Source: Yimella sp. (GTDB lineage: Bacteria; Actinomycetota; Actinomycetes; Actinomycetales; Dermatophilaceae). Taken from it: a DNA stretch of 6,369 nt. The translations under genes were made by a program, and so were the position numbers. Below the pieces are notes generated by a model. The model was not told the DNA's origin, made no database searches, and worked only from the letters and a program-made list of their open reading frames with translations. Below are positions 1-4,808 of the stretch, in pieces. Where the stretch lies: positions 1-6,369 of the forward strand of contig JASLFY010000399.1 in the NCBI GenBank assembly GCA_030150425.1. Reading direction: 5' to 3'. Every line of letters begins with the position of its first letter. Within the stretch, counting starts at the first letter, position 1.

Positions 1-875
1 CGACCCGGCGCGCCCTGCTGACCGCCGGTCTCGTCCTTCCCCTCGCCGGCTGCGGCGTCCGGCTCGAACGTGACGCGCCGGCCCTCCCCGGGGTGCCGAC
101 CCAGGCCCCACCGGTCGACCAGGCCCTGCTGCAGTCCGCGATCACCCGACTGCGCGGCGTGGTCGCGGCGCTCGGACCGCTCGACCCGGTCGTCGCCTCC
201 CGACACCGCACCCAGCTGACCCGGCTGATCGCGGTCGCCGCGAGTGACGGGATCACGGCGCCGCCGGCGACACCGAGTTCGACCGCAGTGCCGTCGTCGA
301 CGACCTCGGCCACCACCTCCGCCGGCTCGGTCGAGTCCGAGCAGTTGACCGCCGCCTGGCTCGCGCGGGTCGCCACCGCGTCCGACCGGCACCGCCCGGT
401 GCTCGCCGCGGTCCTCGCCTCCCACCAGTGGGGAGCGCGAACCCTGCACGGGGCGGCCCTGCCCGTCCGTACGGGTCTCGCCGCCGCCGACGCGGCCGTC
501 GTCCTGCGCCGCTTCTGGGTGGCGACGTACGCCGCGGAGCAGTTGATCGCGCGCACCCCGATGAAGCAGCGCGACGAACTCTCCACCCTGCTGACCTGGC
601 TGTACGCCGAGCGCAGCCGGCTCACCGCCGAGGCCGGACCGCTGAAGCCGACCGAGCCGTTGTCGTACGCCCTGCCGTCCACGGCGACCGACGCGAGCGC
701 CGCGCGAGAGGTGATGGGTCCCTTGCTGGCCGACATCGTCACCGCCAACGCGTCGATCTCGGTCGGTGGTTCGAAGCCCGGCTCGATCGCGCGGCTCACC
801 CAACTGTGGGGCGACAGCGCCGCGCACGCGGTCGACTGGGGGCAGGTGCCCGACGCCTTCCTCGGCCTGACGTGA
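1..875 (+). CDS. Secreted lipoprotein of unknown function, 5' end outside window
   Basis: The reading frame is open from base 3 and runs to a TGA at 873-875, so the gene starts left of the window. A GTG at 93 could be mistaken for the start, but the same frame upstream encodes TRRALLTAGLVLPLAGCGV. That is a hydrophobic segment ending in a lipobox (LAGC, Cys codon 51-53), the mark of a lipoprotein lipidated by Lgt and cut by signal peptidase II. The Arg-Arg before the hydrophobic run could belong to a Tat signal, but the residues needed to judge this are missing. The mature protein is Ala/Leu-rich and mostly helical, with a Ser/Thr/Pro/Ala linker at about 258-338 between two helical parts. The C-terminal part, with SYALPSTATD near 664-693, loosely recalls the DUF4439 ferritin-like family, but I see no convincing metal-binding Glu/His set. 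It is probably an extracytoplasmic membrane-attached protein of unknown role, perhaps co-transcribed with the kinase gene 10 bases downstream. Confidence 0.8.
   Translation, partial: TRRALLTAGLVLPLAGCGVRLERDAPALPGVPTQAPPVDQALLQSAITRLRGVVAALGPLDPVVASRHRTQLTRLIAVAASDGITAPPATPSSTAVPSSTTSATTSAGSVESEQLTAAWLARVATASDRHRPVLAAVLASHQWGARTLHGAALPVRTGLAAADAAVVLRRFWVATYAAEQLIARTPMKQRDELSTLLTWLYAERSRLTAEAGPLKPTEPLSYALPSTATDASAAREVMGPLLADIVTANASISVGGSKPGSIARLTQLWGDSAAHAVDWGQVPDAFLGLT
3..53 (+). other. Lipoprotein signal peptide ending at lipobox cysteine
   Basis: Frame-3 translation gives Arg-Arg, then a hydrophobic stretch (ALLTAGLVLPLAG), then Cys at 51-53. LAGC is a textbook lipobox. The N-terminal residues and the start codon lie before base 1. 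This segment shows that the true start is upstream and that the GTG at 93 is internal. Confidence 0.82.
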
Positions 876-885
876 CCGGGCTCTC

Positions 886-1782
886 GTGACCGCCGACCTG
901 ATCCCCGAGGGCTTCCGGGCGGTTGTCGCCGGGCGCCCTGCGGAGCCGTGGATCAGCGGCGACGACTGGCTGGCCGGGCTCCCCCGGCTGATCGACGAGG
1001 TGCTCGCCGACTGGGACCTGACCGTCACCGGACCGCCGCTGTTCGGGCAGTGCGCGCTGGTGTTACCCGTCGGCGACGCCGTCCTGAAACTGACCTGGCC
1101 GCACACCGAGGCCGCCACCGAACATCTCGCGCTGCGCGCCTGGAACGGCCACGGCGCCGTACGCCTGTTGCGGGCCGATCCGCACCGCTGGGCGCTGCTG
1201 CTGGAACGGCTCGACCCCACCGACCTGACCGCGATCGACCTCCTCGAGGGTTGCGAGGTGATCGGCCGGCTGATGCGCACCCTCGACCGGCCGTCGCTCC
1301 CCCAGCTGACCACCTTGTCGTCCACCGCCGCCGAGTGGGCGACGCTGTGCCGCAACGGATCCCCGTCGGTGCCGCGCCGGTTCACCGACCAGGCGGCCTC
1401 CCTCGTCCGCGACCTGACCACCGACCACGACGTCGACGGCCGACTGATCCACCAGGACCTGCACTTCGCGAACGTGCTGCGCGCGCAACCGGACAGCGAG
1501 CGCGGCGACTGGTTGGCGATCGACCCCAAGGCGCTGGCCGGCGAGTGGGAGTTCGCCGTCGCGCCGGTGGTGTGGAACCTGCCGGAGCGGACCGCGGCGG
1601 CGTACAACGTGCGCAGTCACCTGCGGCTGCGGCTCGGTCTGGTCTGCGACGCCGGCGGCCTCGACGAGGACCGCGCGGCGGCGTGGACCTTCGTACGCGT
1701 CGTGGTGAACGCGCTGTGGGGCGACGACTCCGGCGAGTGGGTGACCCGGATGGTCACCATCGCCAAGGCGATGACGGACTGA
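886..1782 (+). CDS. Aminoglycoside/hydroxyurea antibiotic resistance kinase family protein (APH(6)/Hur-like phosphotransferase)
   Basis: This is a 298-residue cytoplasmic kinase of the APH-fold family that includes APH(6) streptomycin kinases and hydroxyurea phosphotransferase. Such enzymes move the ATP gamma-phosphate to a hydroxyl on a small molecule; the substrate here is unknown. The N-lobe has FGQCALVLPVG (53-63) and the ATP-binding lysine K68 in VLKLTWPH, followed by the family signature EHLALRAWNGHGAVRLL (79-95) and ALLLERL (103-109). The catalytic loop is HQDLHFAN (189-196), with D191 as the likely base and N196 as a metal ligand. Gln replaces the more usual Gly of HGD. AIDPK (211-215) supplies the second metal ligand, D213, and WEFAVAPVVWN (221-231) completes the family pattern. 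The length is near normal. The GTG at 886 is the start that gives a full N-lobe, though no strong Shine-Dalgarno precedes it. It follows the lipoprotein gene by 10 bases and converges with dsbA-like 1. Chromosomal actinobacterial members often have no known drug substrate, so resistance should not be assumed. Confidence 0.9.
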   Translation: MTADLIPEGFRAVVAGRPAEPWISGDDWLAGLPRLIDEVLADWDLTVTGPPLFGQCALVLPVGDAVLKLTWPHTEAATEHLALRAWNGHGAVRLLRADPHRWALLLERLDPTDLTAIDLLEGCEVIGRLMRTLDRPSLPQLTTLSSTAAEWATLCRNGSPSVPRRFTDQAASLVRDLTTDHDVDGRLIHQDLHFANVLRAQPDSERGDWLAIDPKALAGEWEFAVAPVVWNLPERTAAAYNVRSHLRLRLGLVCDAGGLDEDRAAAWTFVRVVVNALWGDDSGEWVTRMVTIAKAMTD

Positions 1783-1791
1783 CCGCGCCGG

Positions 1792-2520
1792 CTACCCCAG
1801 CAGCACCGACTGCGCCGAGCCGGGTTCACCCATCAGACGGGCGCGCTCGGCGTTCGGAATCGCCTTGCCGTTCACCAGGATCGACGGGGTGCTGGTGATC
1901 CCGTTCTTGCCGGACCGCGCCTCGGTGTCCTTGGCGTAGTCGAGGTACTTCCTGTTCGAGACGCACGCGTCGAAGGTGGTCGCCGCAGCCCCGCTGATCC
2001 CCGCCTTGCGACCGAACTCCTTCAGCTTCGCGTCGGTGTAGCCGACGCCCTCCGGCGGCTGGTTGGCGAACACCTGGTGGTGGAACTCGATGAACTTGCC
2101 GGCATCGGCCGCGCAGAAAGAGGCTGCGGCCGACCGCACGGAGGAGTCGTTGCCGTTGTTCGCGTCCAGGAACGACATCATGTGGACCGTCAGCTTGATC
2201 TTCCCCTGCTGGGCGAGTTGGGCGATCTGGGTCCCGTTGGCGTCCTCGAGGGTCTTGCAGTTCGGGCACTGGAAATCCTCGTACAGGTCCACCGCGGGGG
2301 CGCCCGCCTTCGCGGAACCCACGACGACACCGTTCCCGCCGGCCACGCCGCTCCTGGGTGGCGTGGCCTTCTGCGAACTCCCGCGTGAACTGATCAACAC
2401 CGCAGCGAACGCGCCGACGATCAACGCCACCACCAGCACGCCGATGATGACGATCTTCGTACGTCCGTTGTCCTTGGGTCTGGTGGCGGCCAGGCGCTCG
2501 CTGGCATCAGGTCGTGGCAT
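1792..2520 (-). CDS. DsbA-like membrane-anchored thioredoxin-fold protein, paralogue 1 (CPNC)
   Basis: This 242-residue thiol-disulfide oxidoreductase has a cytoplasmic tail (1-22, MPRPDASERLAATRPKDNGR), one transmembrane anchor (about 23-44), a Ser/Gly/Pro linker, then an extracytoplasmic DsbA domain (about 65-242). The active site is CPNC (85-88) after LYEDFQ; the cis-proline is P212 in TSTPS. A second pair, C136 (FCAADAGKF) and C186, falls where M. tuberculosis DsbA has a structural disulfide. The family swaps disulfides with exported proteins; CPxC sites usually suit oxidation or isomerisation. The ATG at 2520 has a GAGGGGG ribosome site 8 bases upstream (2529-2535). It is the last gene of the leftward block, 104 bases behind its paralogue, from which it differs by a shorter C-terminus and CPNC instead of CPIC. 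Both paralogues carry nearly the same cytoplasmic tail and anchor, so they probably arose by tandem duplication. The target proteins are unknown. Confidence 0.92.
   Translation of the reverse strand: MPRPDASERLAATRPKDNGRTKIVIIGVLVVALIVGAFAAVLISSRGSSQKATPPRSGVAGGNGVVVGSAKAGAPAVDLYEDFQCPNCKTLEDANGTQIAQLAQQGKIKLTVHMMSFLDANNGNDSSVRSAAASFCAADAGKFIEFHHQVFANQPPEGVGYTDAKLKEFGRKAGISGAAATTFDACVSNRKYLDYAKDTEARSGKNGITSTPSILVNGKAIPNAERARLMGEPGSAQSVLLG
2164..2186. repeat. Direct repeat copy 1 within dsbA-like 1
   Basis: A 23-base stretch is identical to 3018-3040. On the minus strand it encodes the core HMMSFLD segment shared by both paralogues. It is a remnant of the tandem gene duplication, kept by protein-level constraint, and not a mobile or regulatory repeat. 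Confidence 0.7.
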
Positions 2521-2528
2521 CGGTGGAT

Positions 2529-2535
2529 CCCCCTC
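2529..2535 (-). promoter_or_regulatory. Ribosome binding site of dsbA-like 1
   Basis: GAGGGGG on the minus strand lies 8 bases before the ATG at 2520. It indicates efficient independent translation start despite the long gap after the upstream paralogue. Confidence 0.65.
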
Positions 2536-2565
2536 GTTCCGACGTTCGCCCCCAGCAAAGCAGGT

Positions 2566-2593
2566 GGGCCGGACCCCGTGCGGGATCCGGCCC
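2566..2593 (-). terminator. Second, larger GC-rich hairpin before dsbA-like 1
   Basis: GGGCCGGA and TCCGGCCC pair perfectly over 8 bases. After one mismatch, three more G-C pairs close a 4-base loop. On the transcribed strand it is followed by CACCTGCTTTGCTG, only slightly T-rich. With the hairpin at 2601-2617 it makes a tandem structure in the 104-base gap, suited to partial termination or to RNA processing that would uncouple expression of the two paralogues. Confidence 0.5.
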
Positions 2594-2600
2594 AGCCGAA

Positions 2601-2617
2601 GGTGTGCTCAGCACACC
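2601..2617 (-). terminator. Hairpin after dsbA-like 2 (7-bp stem, 3-nt loop)
   Basis: GGTGTGC and GCACACC form a perfect 7-base-pair stem around TCA, 7 bases past the stop codon of dsbA-like 2. No clear U-run follows, so it may be an inefficient terminator, a pausing site or an RNA-stabilising 3' end between the two paralogues. Confidence 0.45.
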
Positions 2618-2624
2618 GGATGCG

Positions 2625-3383
2625 TCACTTCGCGGCGTACTGCTGCACGATCGACGCGAACGAGTTCTGCTTGGTCAGCAGAGTGTTGAACGCGGTCTTG
2701 TCGTTCGAGGTGCTCTTGCCGTTGATGATGATCGTCGGGGTGCCGTTGACACCGTTCTTGCCCGACTTGGTCTCGGTGGCGTCGACGTACTTGTCGTACT
2801 TGCCCGAGTCGACACACTTGTTGAACGTCGCGAGCGCGGTGCCCTTGATGCCGGCCTGGGAACCGAGCGACTTCAGCAGCTCCATCGTGTAGCCCTGGCC
2901 CTCCTTCGCCGGCTGGTTACGGAAGACGAGCGAGTGGTACTCCGGGAACTTGCCGGCGTCCGCCGCGCAGAAGCCCGCGTTCGCGGCCTCCGCCGAAGCG
3001 GTGTTGCCGAGGTTGTTGTCCAGGAACGACATCATGTGGATGGTCAGCTTGATCTGACCCGCCTGGGCCATCTGCATGACCTGGCTGCCGTTCATCTTCT
3101 CGAAGTCGTTGCAGATCGGACACTGGAAGTCCTCGTACAGCTGCACCTCGGGGACCCCGGCCTGCGCCTTCTCCGGGTAGATCTTCAGCCCGTTGCCGTC
3201 GGCGACCGAGTTCTTCGGGCCGGCGGCGGCCGTCTTGGTGTCGCTCGAGGAGTTGATCAACACGGCCGCGAAGGCTCCGACGACCAGGGCGACGACCAGG
3301 ACGGTGGCAACGATCAGCTTGATCCGACCGTTGTCCTTGGGCTTGGACGCGGCCAACTTCTGCGACGCATCGGGACGGGGCAT
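2625..3383 (-). CDS. DsbA-like membrane-anchored thioredoxin-fold protein, paralogue 2 (CPIC)
   Basis: This 252-residue protein has the same layout as the next gene: cytoplasmic tail MPRPDASQKLAASKPKDNGR (1-20), transmembrane anchor about 22-43, a linker, then an extracytoplasmic DsbA domain. The active site is CPIC (88-91) after LYEDFQ, the cis-proline is P216 in NGTPT, and the second cysteine pair is C139 and C190. The frame is open to an ATG at 3419, which would add 12 residues. I chose the ATG at 3383 because AAGGAAG lies 7 bases upstream and because it makes the N-terminus match the paralogue exactly. It probably oxidises or isomerises disulfides of exported proteins. The C-terminal helix (about 228-252) is longer than in paralogue 1. 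A 78-base gap separates it from the MauE-like gene and contains a candidate ECF-type promoter, so it may be transcribed independently of proS. Confidence 0.92.
   Translation of the reverse strand: MPRPDASQKLAASKPKDNGRIKLIVATVLVVALVVGAFAAVLINSSSDTKTAAAGPKNSVADGNGLKIYPEKAQAGVPEVQLYEDFQCPICNDFEKMNGSQVMQMAQAGQIKLTIHMMSFLDNNLGNTASAEAANAGFCAADAGKFPEYHSLVFRNQPAKEGQGYTMELLKSLGSQAGIKGTALATFNKCVDSGKYDKYVDATETKSGKNGVNGTPTIIINGKSTSNDKTAFNTLLTKQNSFASIVQQYAAK
3018..3040. repeat. Direct repeat copy 2 within dsbA-like 2
   Basis: Identical over 23 bases to 2164-2186, at an offset of 854 bases. It marks the tandem duplication of the two DsbA-like genes. Confidence 0.7.
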
Positions 3384-3390
3384 GAGTGAG

Positions 3391-3397
3391 CTTCCTT
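3391..3397 (-). promoter_or_regulatory. Ribosome binding site deciding the start of dsbA-like 2
   Basis: AAGGAAG on the minus strand lies 7 bases before the ATG at 3383. It favours that ATG over the in-frame ATG at 3419, which would make a 12-residue extension absent from the paralogue. Confidence 0.75.
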
Positions 3398-3428
3398 CGG
3401 TTGAGCGATGTGGTGGCACCGCGTGGGA

Positions 3429-3454
3429 AACGACGCGGCGTCGTACGAGGTTCC
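3429..3454 (-). promoter_or_regulatory. Candidate ECF-sigma promoter for dsbA-like 2 (GGAAC-N18-GTT)
   Basis: On the minus strand, GGAAC (3454-3450) is followed after exactly 18 bases by GTT (3431-3429). This matches the pattern used by actinobacterial SigR/SigH-type (thiol-oxidative stress) and SigE-type (envelope stress) factors. Transcription would begin near 3422 and leave a leader of about 40 bases with a good ribosome site before the ATG at 3383. It is a pattern match only, and short motifs can arise by chance. Confidence 0.4.
3430..3444. promoter_or_regulatory. 15-base perfect dyad (ACGACGC-n-GCGTCGT), possible operator
   Basis: Two 7-base arms with a single central base form a perfect inverted repeat in the gap between the MauE-like gene and dsbA-like 2. 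It occupies the spacer of the candidate promoter and touches its -10 element, a usual repressor position. The loop is too tight for a strong full-length RNA hairpin; at best it forms a 5-base-pair stem with a 5-base loop. Both the operator reading and the weak hairpin reading are tentative. Confidence 0.3.
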
Positions 3455-3461
3455 GGGGGTG

Positions 3462-3941
3462 TCAGCCGAACACGAGGCGGTCGACACTGAATTTGGTGCG
3501 CTCCCAGATGACCAGCCAACCGGACAGCAACAGCAACCCGATGTCACGCAGCGTCTCGGTGCCGTACGCCGGGTCGGCGGTCGCGCCACCGCCGCCGAAG
3601 CAGCCACAGTCGATCTTGATGCCGCGCGCCCAGACCGAGATGATCCCGATCAGGAACGCGATCATCAGCAGGCTGCCGATGACGGCCGCGAAGCGGGTCA
3701 TGAAGCCGATGATCAGGAAGACACCGACGACGATCTCCACCCACGGCATGACCATGCCCCAGGCGTTGGACAGTTCGTAGCCGAGCAGTTGGTAGGCGCG
3801 GGTGGCCTGCTGCGTCTCGGGAATGTTGCCGGCCTTGGTGACGCCGGCGATCAGCATCACGGCGCCGAACACCAGACGGGCGGCAAGGCCGATCCATTGC
3901 TTGACGTCGGCGGATCGGCCGGTGCTGGACAGTTCAGTCAC
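3462..3941 (-). CDS. MauE/DoxX family redox-associated membrane protein
   Basis: This 159-residue protein has four predicted membrane helices, at about 17-36, 62-81, 83-104 and 130-147. The opening AARLVFGAVMLIAGVTKAG and the following loop with PETQQATRAYQLL are typical of the MauE/DoxX-like family. The only cysteines are C112 and C114, in IDCGCFGGGG between helices 3 and 4. Counting helices from a cytoplasmic N-terminus, with the C-terminal WERTKFSVDR inside, puts this CGC loop on the outer face, where the DsbA-like domains also lie. MauE was named for a membrane protein needed to mature methylamine dehydrogenase, whose small subunit is rich in disulfides, and the family often sits beside thioredoxin-fold genes. 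I infer a role in passing electrons to or from the two DsbA-like proteins encoded next; this is untested. The GTG start at 3941 is supported by AGAGGAA 7 bases upstream (3949-3955). Confidence 0.9.
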   Translation of the reverse strand: MTELSSTGRSADVKQWIGLAARLVFGAVMLIAGVTKAGNIPETQQATRAYQLLGYELSNAWGMVMPWVEIVVGVFLIIGFMTRFAAVIGSLLMIAFLIGIISVWARGIKIDCGCFGGGGATADPAYGTETLRDIGLLLLSGWLVIWERTKFSVDRLVFG

Positions 3942-3948
3942 GATCGGG

Positions 3949-3955
3949 TTCCTCT
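3949..3955 (-). promoter_or_regulatory. Ribosome binding site supporting the GTG start of the MauE-like gene
   Basis: AGAGGAA on the minus strand lies 7 bases before the GTG at 3941. It supports that non-ATG start, which gives a short polar N-terminus directly before the first membrane helix. Confidence 0.7.
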
Positions 3956-3976
3956 GGTCGGTGGTCGGCGTGATTG

Positions 3977-3986
3977 TGACATGTCA
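3977..3986. promoter_or_regulatory. 10-base palindrome TGACATGTCA overlapping the permease stop codon
   Basis: This is a perfect 10-base palindrome whose last three bases form the stop codon of the TauE/SafE gene. On the minus strand it creates a perfect -35-like TTGACA (3987-3982), 40 bases before the MauE-like start. No acceptable -10 lies 16-18 bases further on, so promoter activity is doubtful. A protein-binding site is possible. Confidence 0.2.
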
Positions 3987-4775
3987 ACCTATGGCCCCGA
4001 TCTGGTGGGCGACGTCCCAGCCGATCTTCACGATGAAGGCGCTGACGACGACCACGAACACGATCCGGACGAACGCGGTTCCCCGGGCGACCGCCGTACG
4101 CGCACCGAGGTAGCCGCCGGTCATGTTCGCCGCCGCCATCGACAGGCCGAGGCCCCAGTAGCCGGCGCCCTGCGGCAGGAAGATCACCAGCGAGGCGAGG
4201 TTCGTGGCGAAGTTGGCGACCTTCGCCTTCGCCGAGGCCTCCAGGAAGGCGTAGCCGAGCAGGCCGACCATCGCGAACACCAGGAACGAACCCGTGCCCG
4301 GGCCGAGGGCGCCGTCGTACATGCCGATCAGGAAGCCCGCGCCGGCGGCCGTCGCGAGATGGCGGGCGCCGGTGTGCCGCAACACGGTCTCCGCACCCAT
4401 GCTCGGCTTGGCGAGGGTGTAAACCATCACCGCGATCAGCGCGACCAGGATGATCGGGTTGAACGAGCTGCGCGGCAAGTGGCTGGCGATCAGGGCGCCG
4501 AGCAGTGACCCGCAGAACGCCGGTGCCGCCACCGCCAACGCGGTGCGCGGGTCGGGTCTGACCCGCCGCCAGTACGTCACGCTGCTCACCGAGGTGCCGG
4601 CGATCGAGGCGATCTTGTTGGTGGCCAGCAGATGGATCGGCGCGGCCGCCGGGAACGCGACGAGCAGCGCGGGCAACTGCACCAGTCCCCCGCCGCCGAC
4701 GACCGAGTCGACCCAGCCGGCGAACAGCGCGGCCAGCACCAGCAGCACGAACACGGTGACGGTCAGGTCACCCAC
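3984..4775 (-). CDS. TauE/SafE family transmembrane permease (probable anion/sulfur compound transporter)
   Basis: This 263-residue polytopic protein has about eight hydrophobic segments and the two-fold internal repeat of the TauE/SafE family. Repeat 1 has VDSVVGGGGLVQLPALL (22-38) and ATNKIASIAGT (51-61). Repeat 2 has YDGALGPGTGSFLVFAMVG (153-171) and KVANFATNLASL (185-196). The Gly-rich turns and the TNK/ATN motifs are family signatures. Characterised members move sulfite, sulfoacetate or other organic anions across the inner membrane, but substrate cannot be deduced here, and many members are annotated only as probable membrane transporters. The GTG start at 4775 begins just before the first helix. 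The nearest ribosome-site candidate is a weak GGTGAT. It begins 33 bases after proS and ends 42 bases before the MauE-like gene, so co-transcription with both is likely. The length is normal for the family. Confidence 0.92.
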   Translation of the reverse strand: MGDLTVTVFVLLVLAALFAGWVDSVVGGGGLVQLPALLVAFPAAAPIHLLATNKIASIAGTSVSSVTYWRRVRPDPRTALAVAAPAFCGSLLGALIASHLPRSSFNPIILVALIAVMVYTLAKPSMGAETVLRHTGARHLATAAGAGFLIGMYDGALGPGTGSFLVFAMVGLLGYAFLEASAKAKVANFATNLASLVIFLPQGAGYWGLGLSMAAANMTGGYLGARTAVARGTAFVRIVFVVVVSAFIVKIGWDVAHQIGAIG

Positions 4776-4788
4776 GGTCGATCACCGT

Positions 4789-4805
4789 CCCGGCCGCGCG
4801 CCGGG
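4789..4805 (-). other. GC-rich hairpin just after proS
   Basis: CCCGGC and GCCGGG form a 6-base-pair stem with a 5-base loop, beginning 3 bases after the proS stop codon in the 33-base gap before the permease gene. There is no U-tract. It could attenuate read-through or protect the proS 3' end, but such hairpins occur easily in GC-rich DNA. Confidence 0.3.
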
Positions 4806-4808
4806 CAC

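Noticed and set aside
93..95. GTG as the start of the first gene
   Set aside because: The same frame upstream encodes an intact lipoprotein signal with a lipobox, so the gene must begin before base 1.
948..1898. Open frame (316 codons) on the + strand overlapping the kinase gene
   Set aside because: It is a same-strand alternative frame, very Arg/Pro/Ala-rich. The overlapping frame has all APH family motifs.
2514..3389. Open frame (291 codons) on the + strand across dsbA-like 2
   Set aside because: It is an antisense shadow made of Leu/Arg/Val/Gly repeats. The opposite strand has a clear DsbA domain, anchor and ribosome site.
3417..3419. ATG at 3419 as the start of dsbA-like 2
   Set aside because: It would add 12 residues absent from the paralogue and overlap the candidate promoter leader. 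The ATG at 3383 has a well-placed ribosome site and matches the paralogue.
3959..3987. Vegetative promoter before the MauE-like gene from the TTGACA at 3987-3982
   Set aside because: The -35 box is perfect, but the bases 16-18 positions downstream (around 3965-3958) are GC-rich with no TANNNT, so there is no usable -10.
3408..4508. Long open frame (366 codons) on the + strand
   Set aside because: It runs antisense to three well-supported membrane and redox genes. Its translation is a low-complexity run of Asp/Arg/Gly/His typical of a GC-rich shadow frame, with no recognisable domain.
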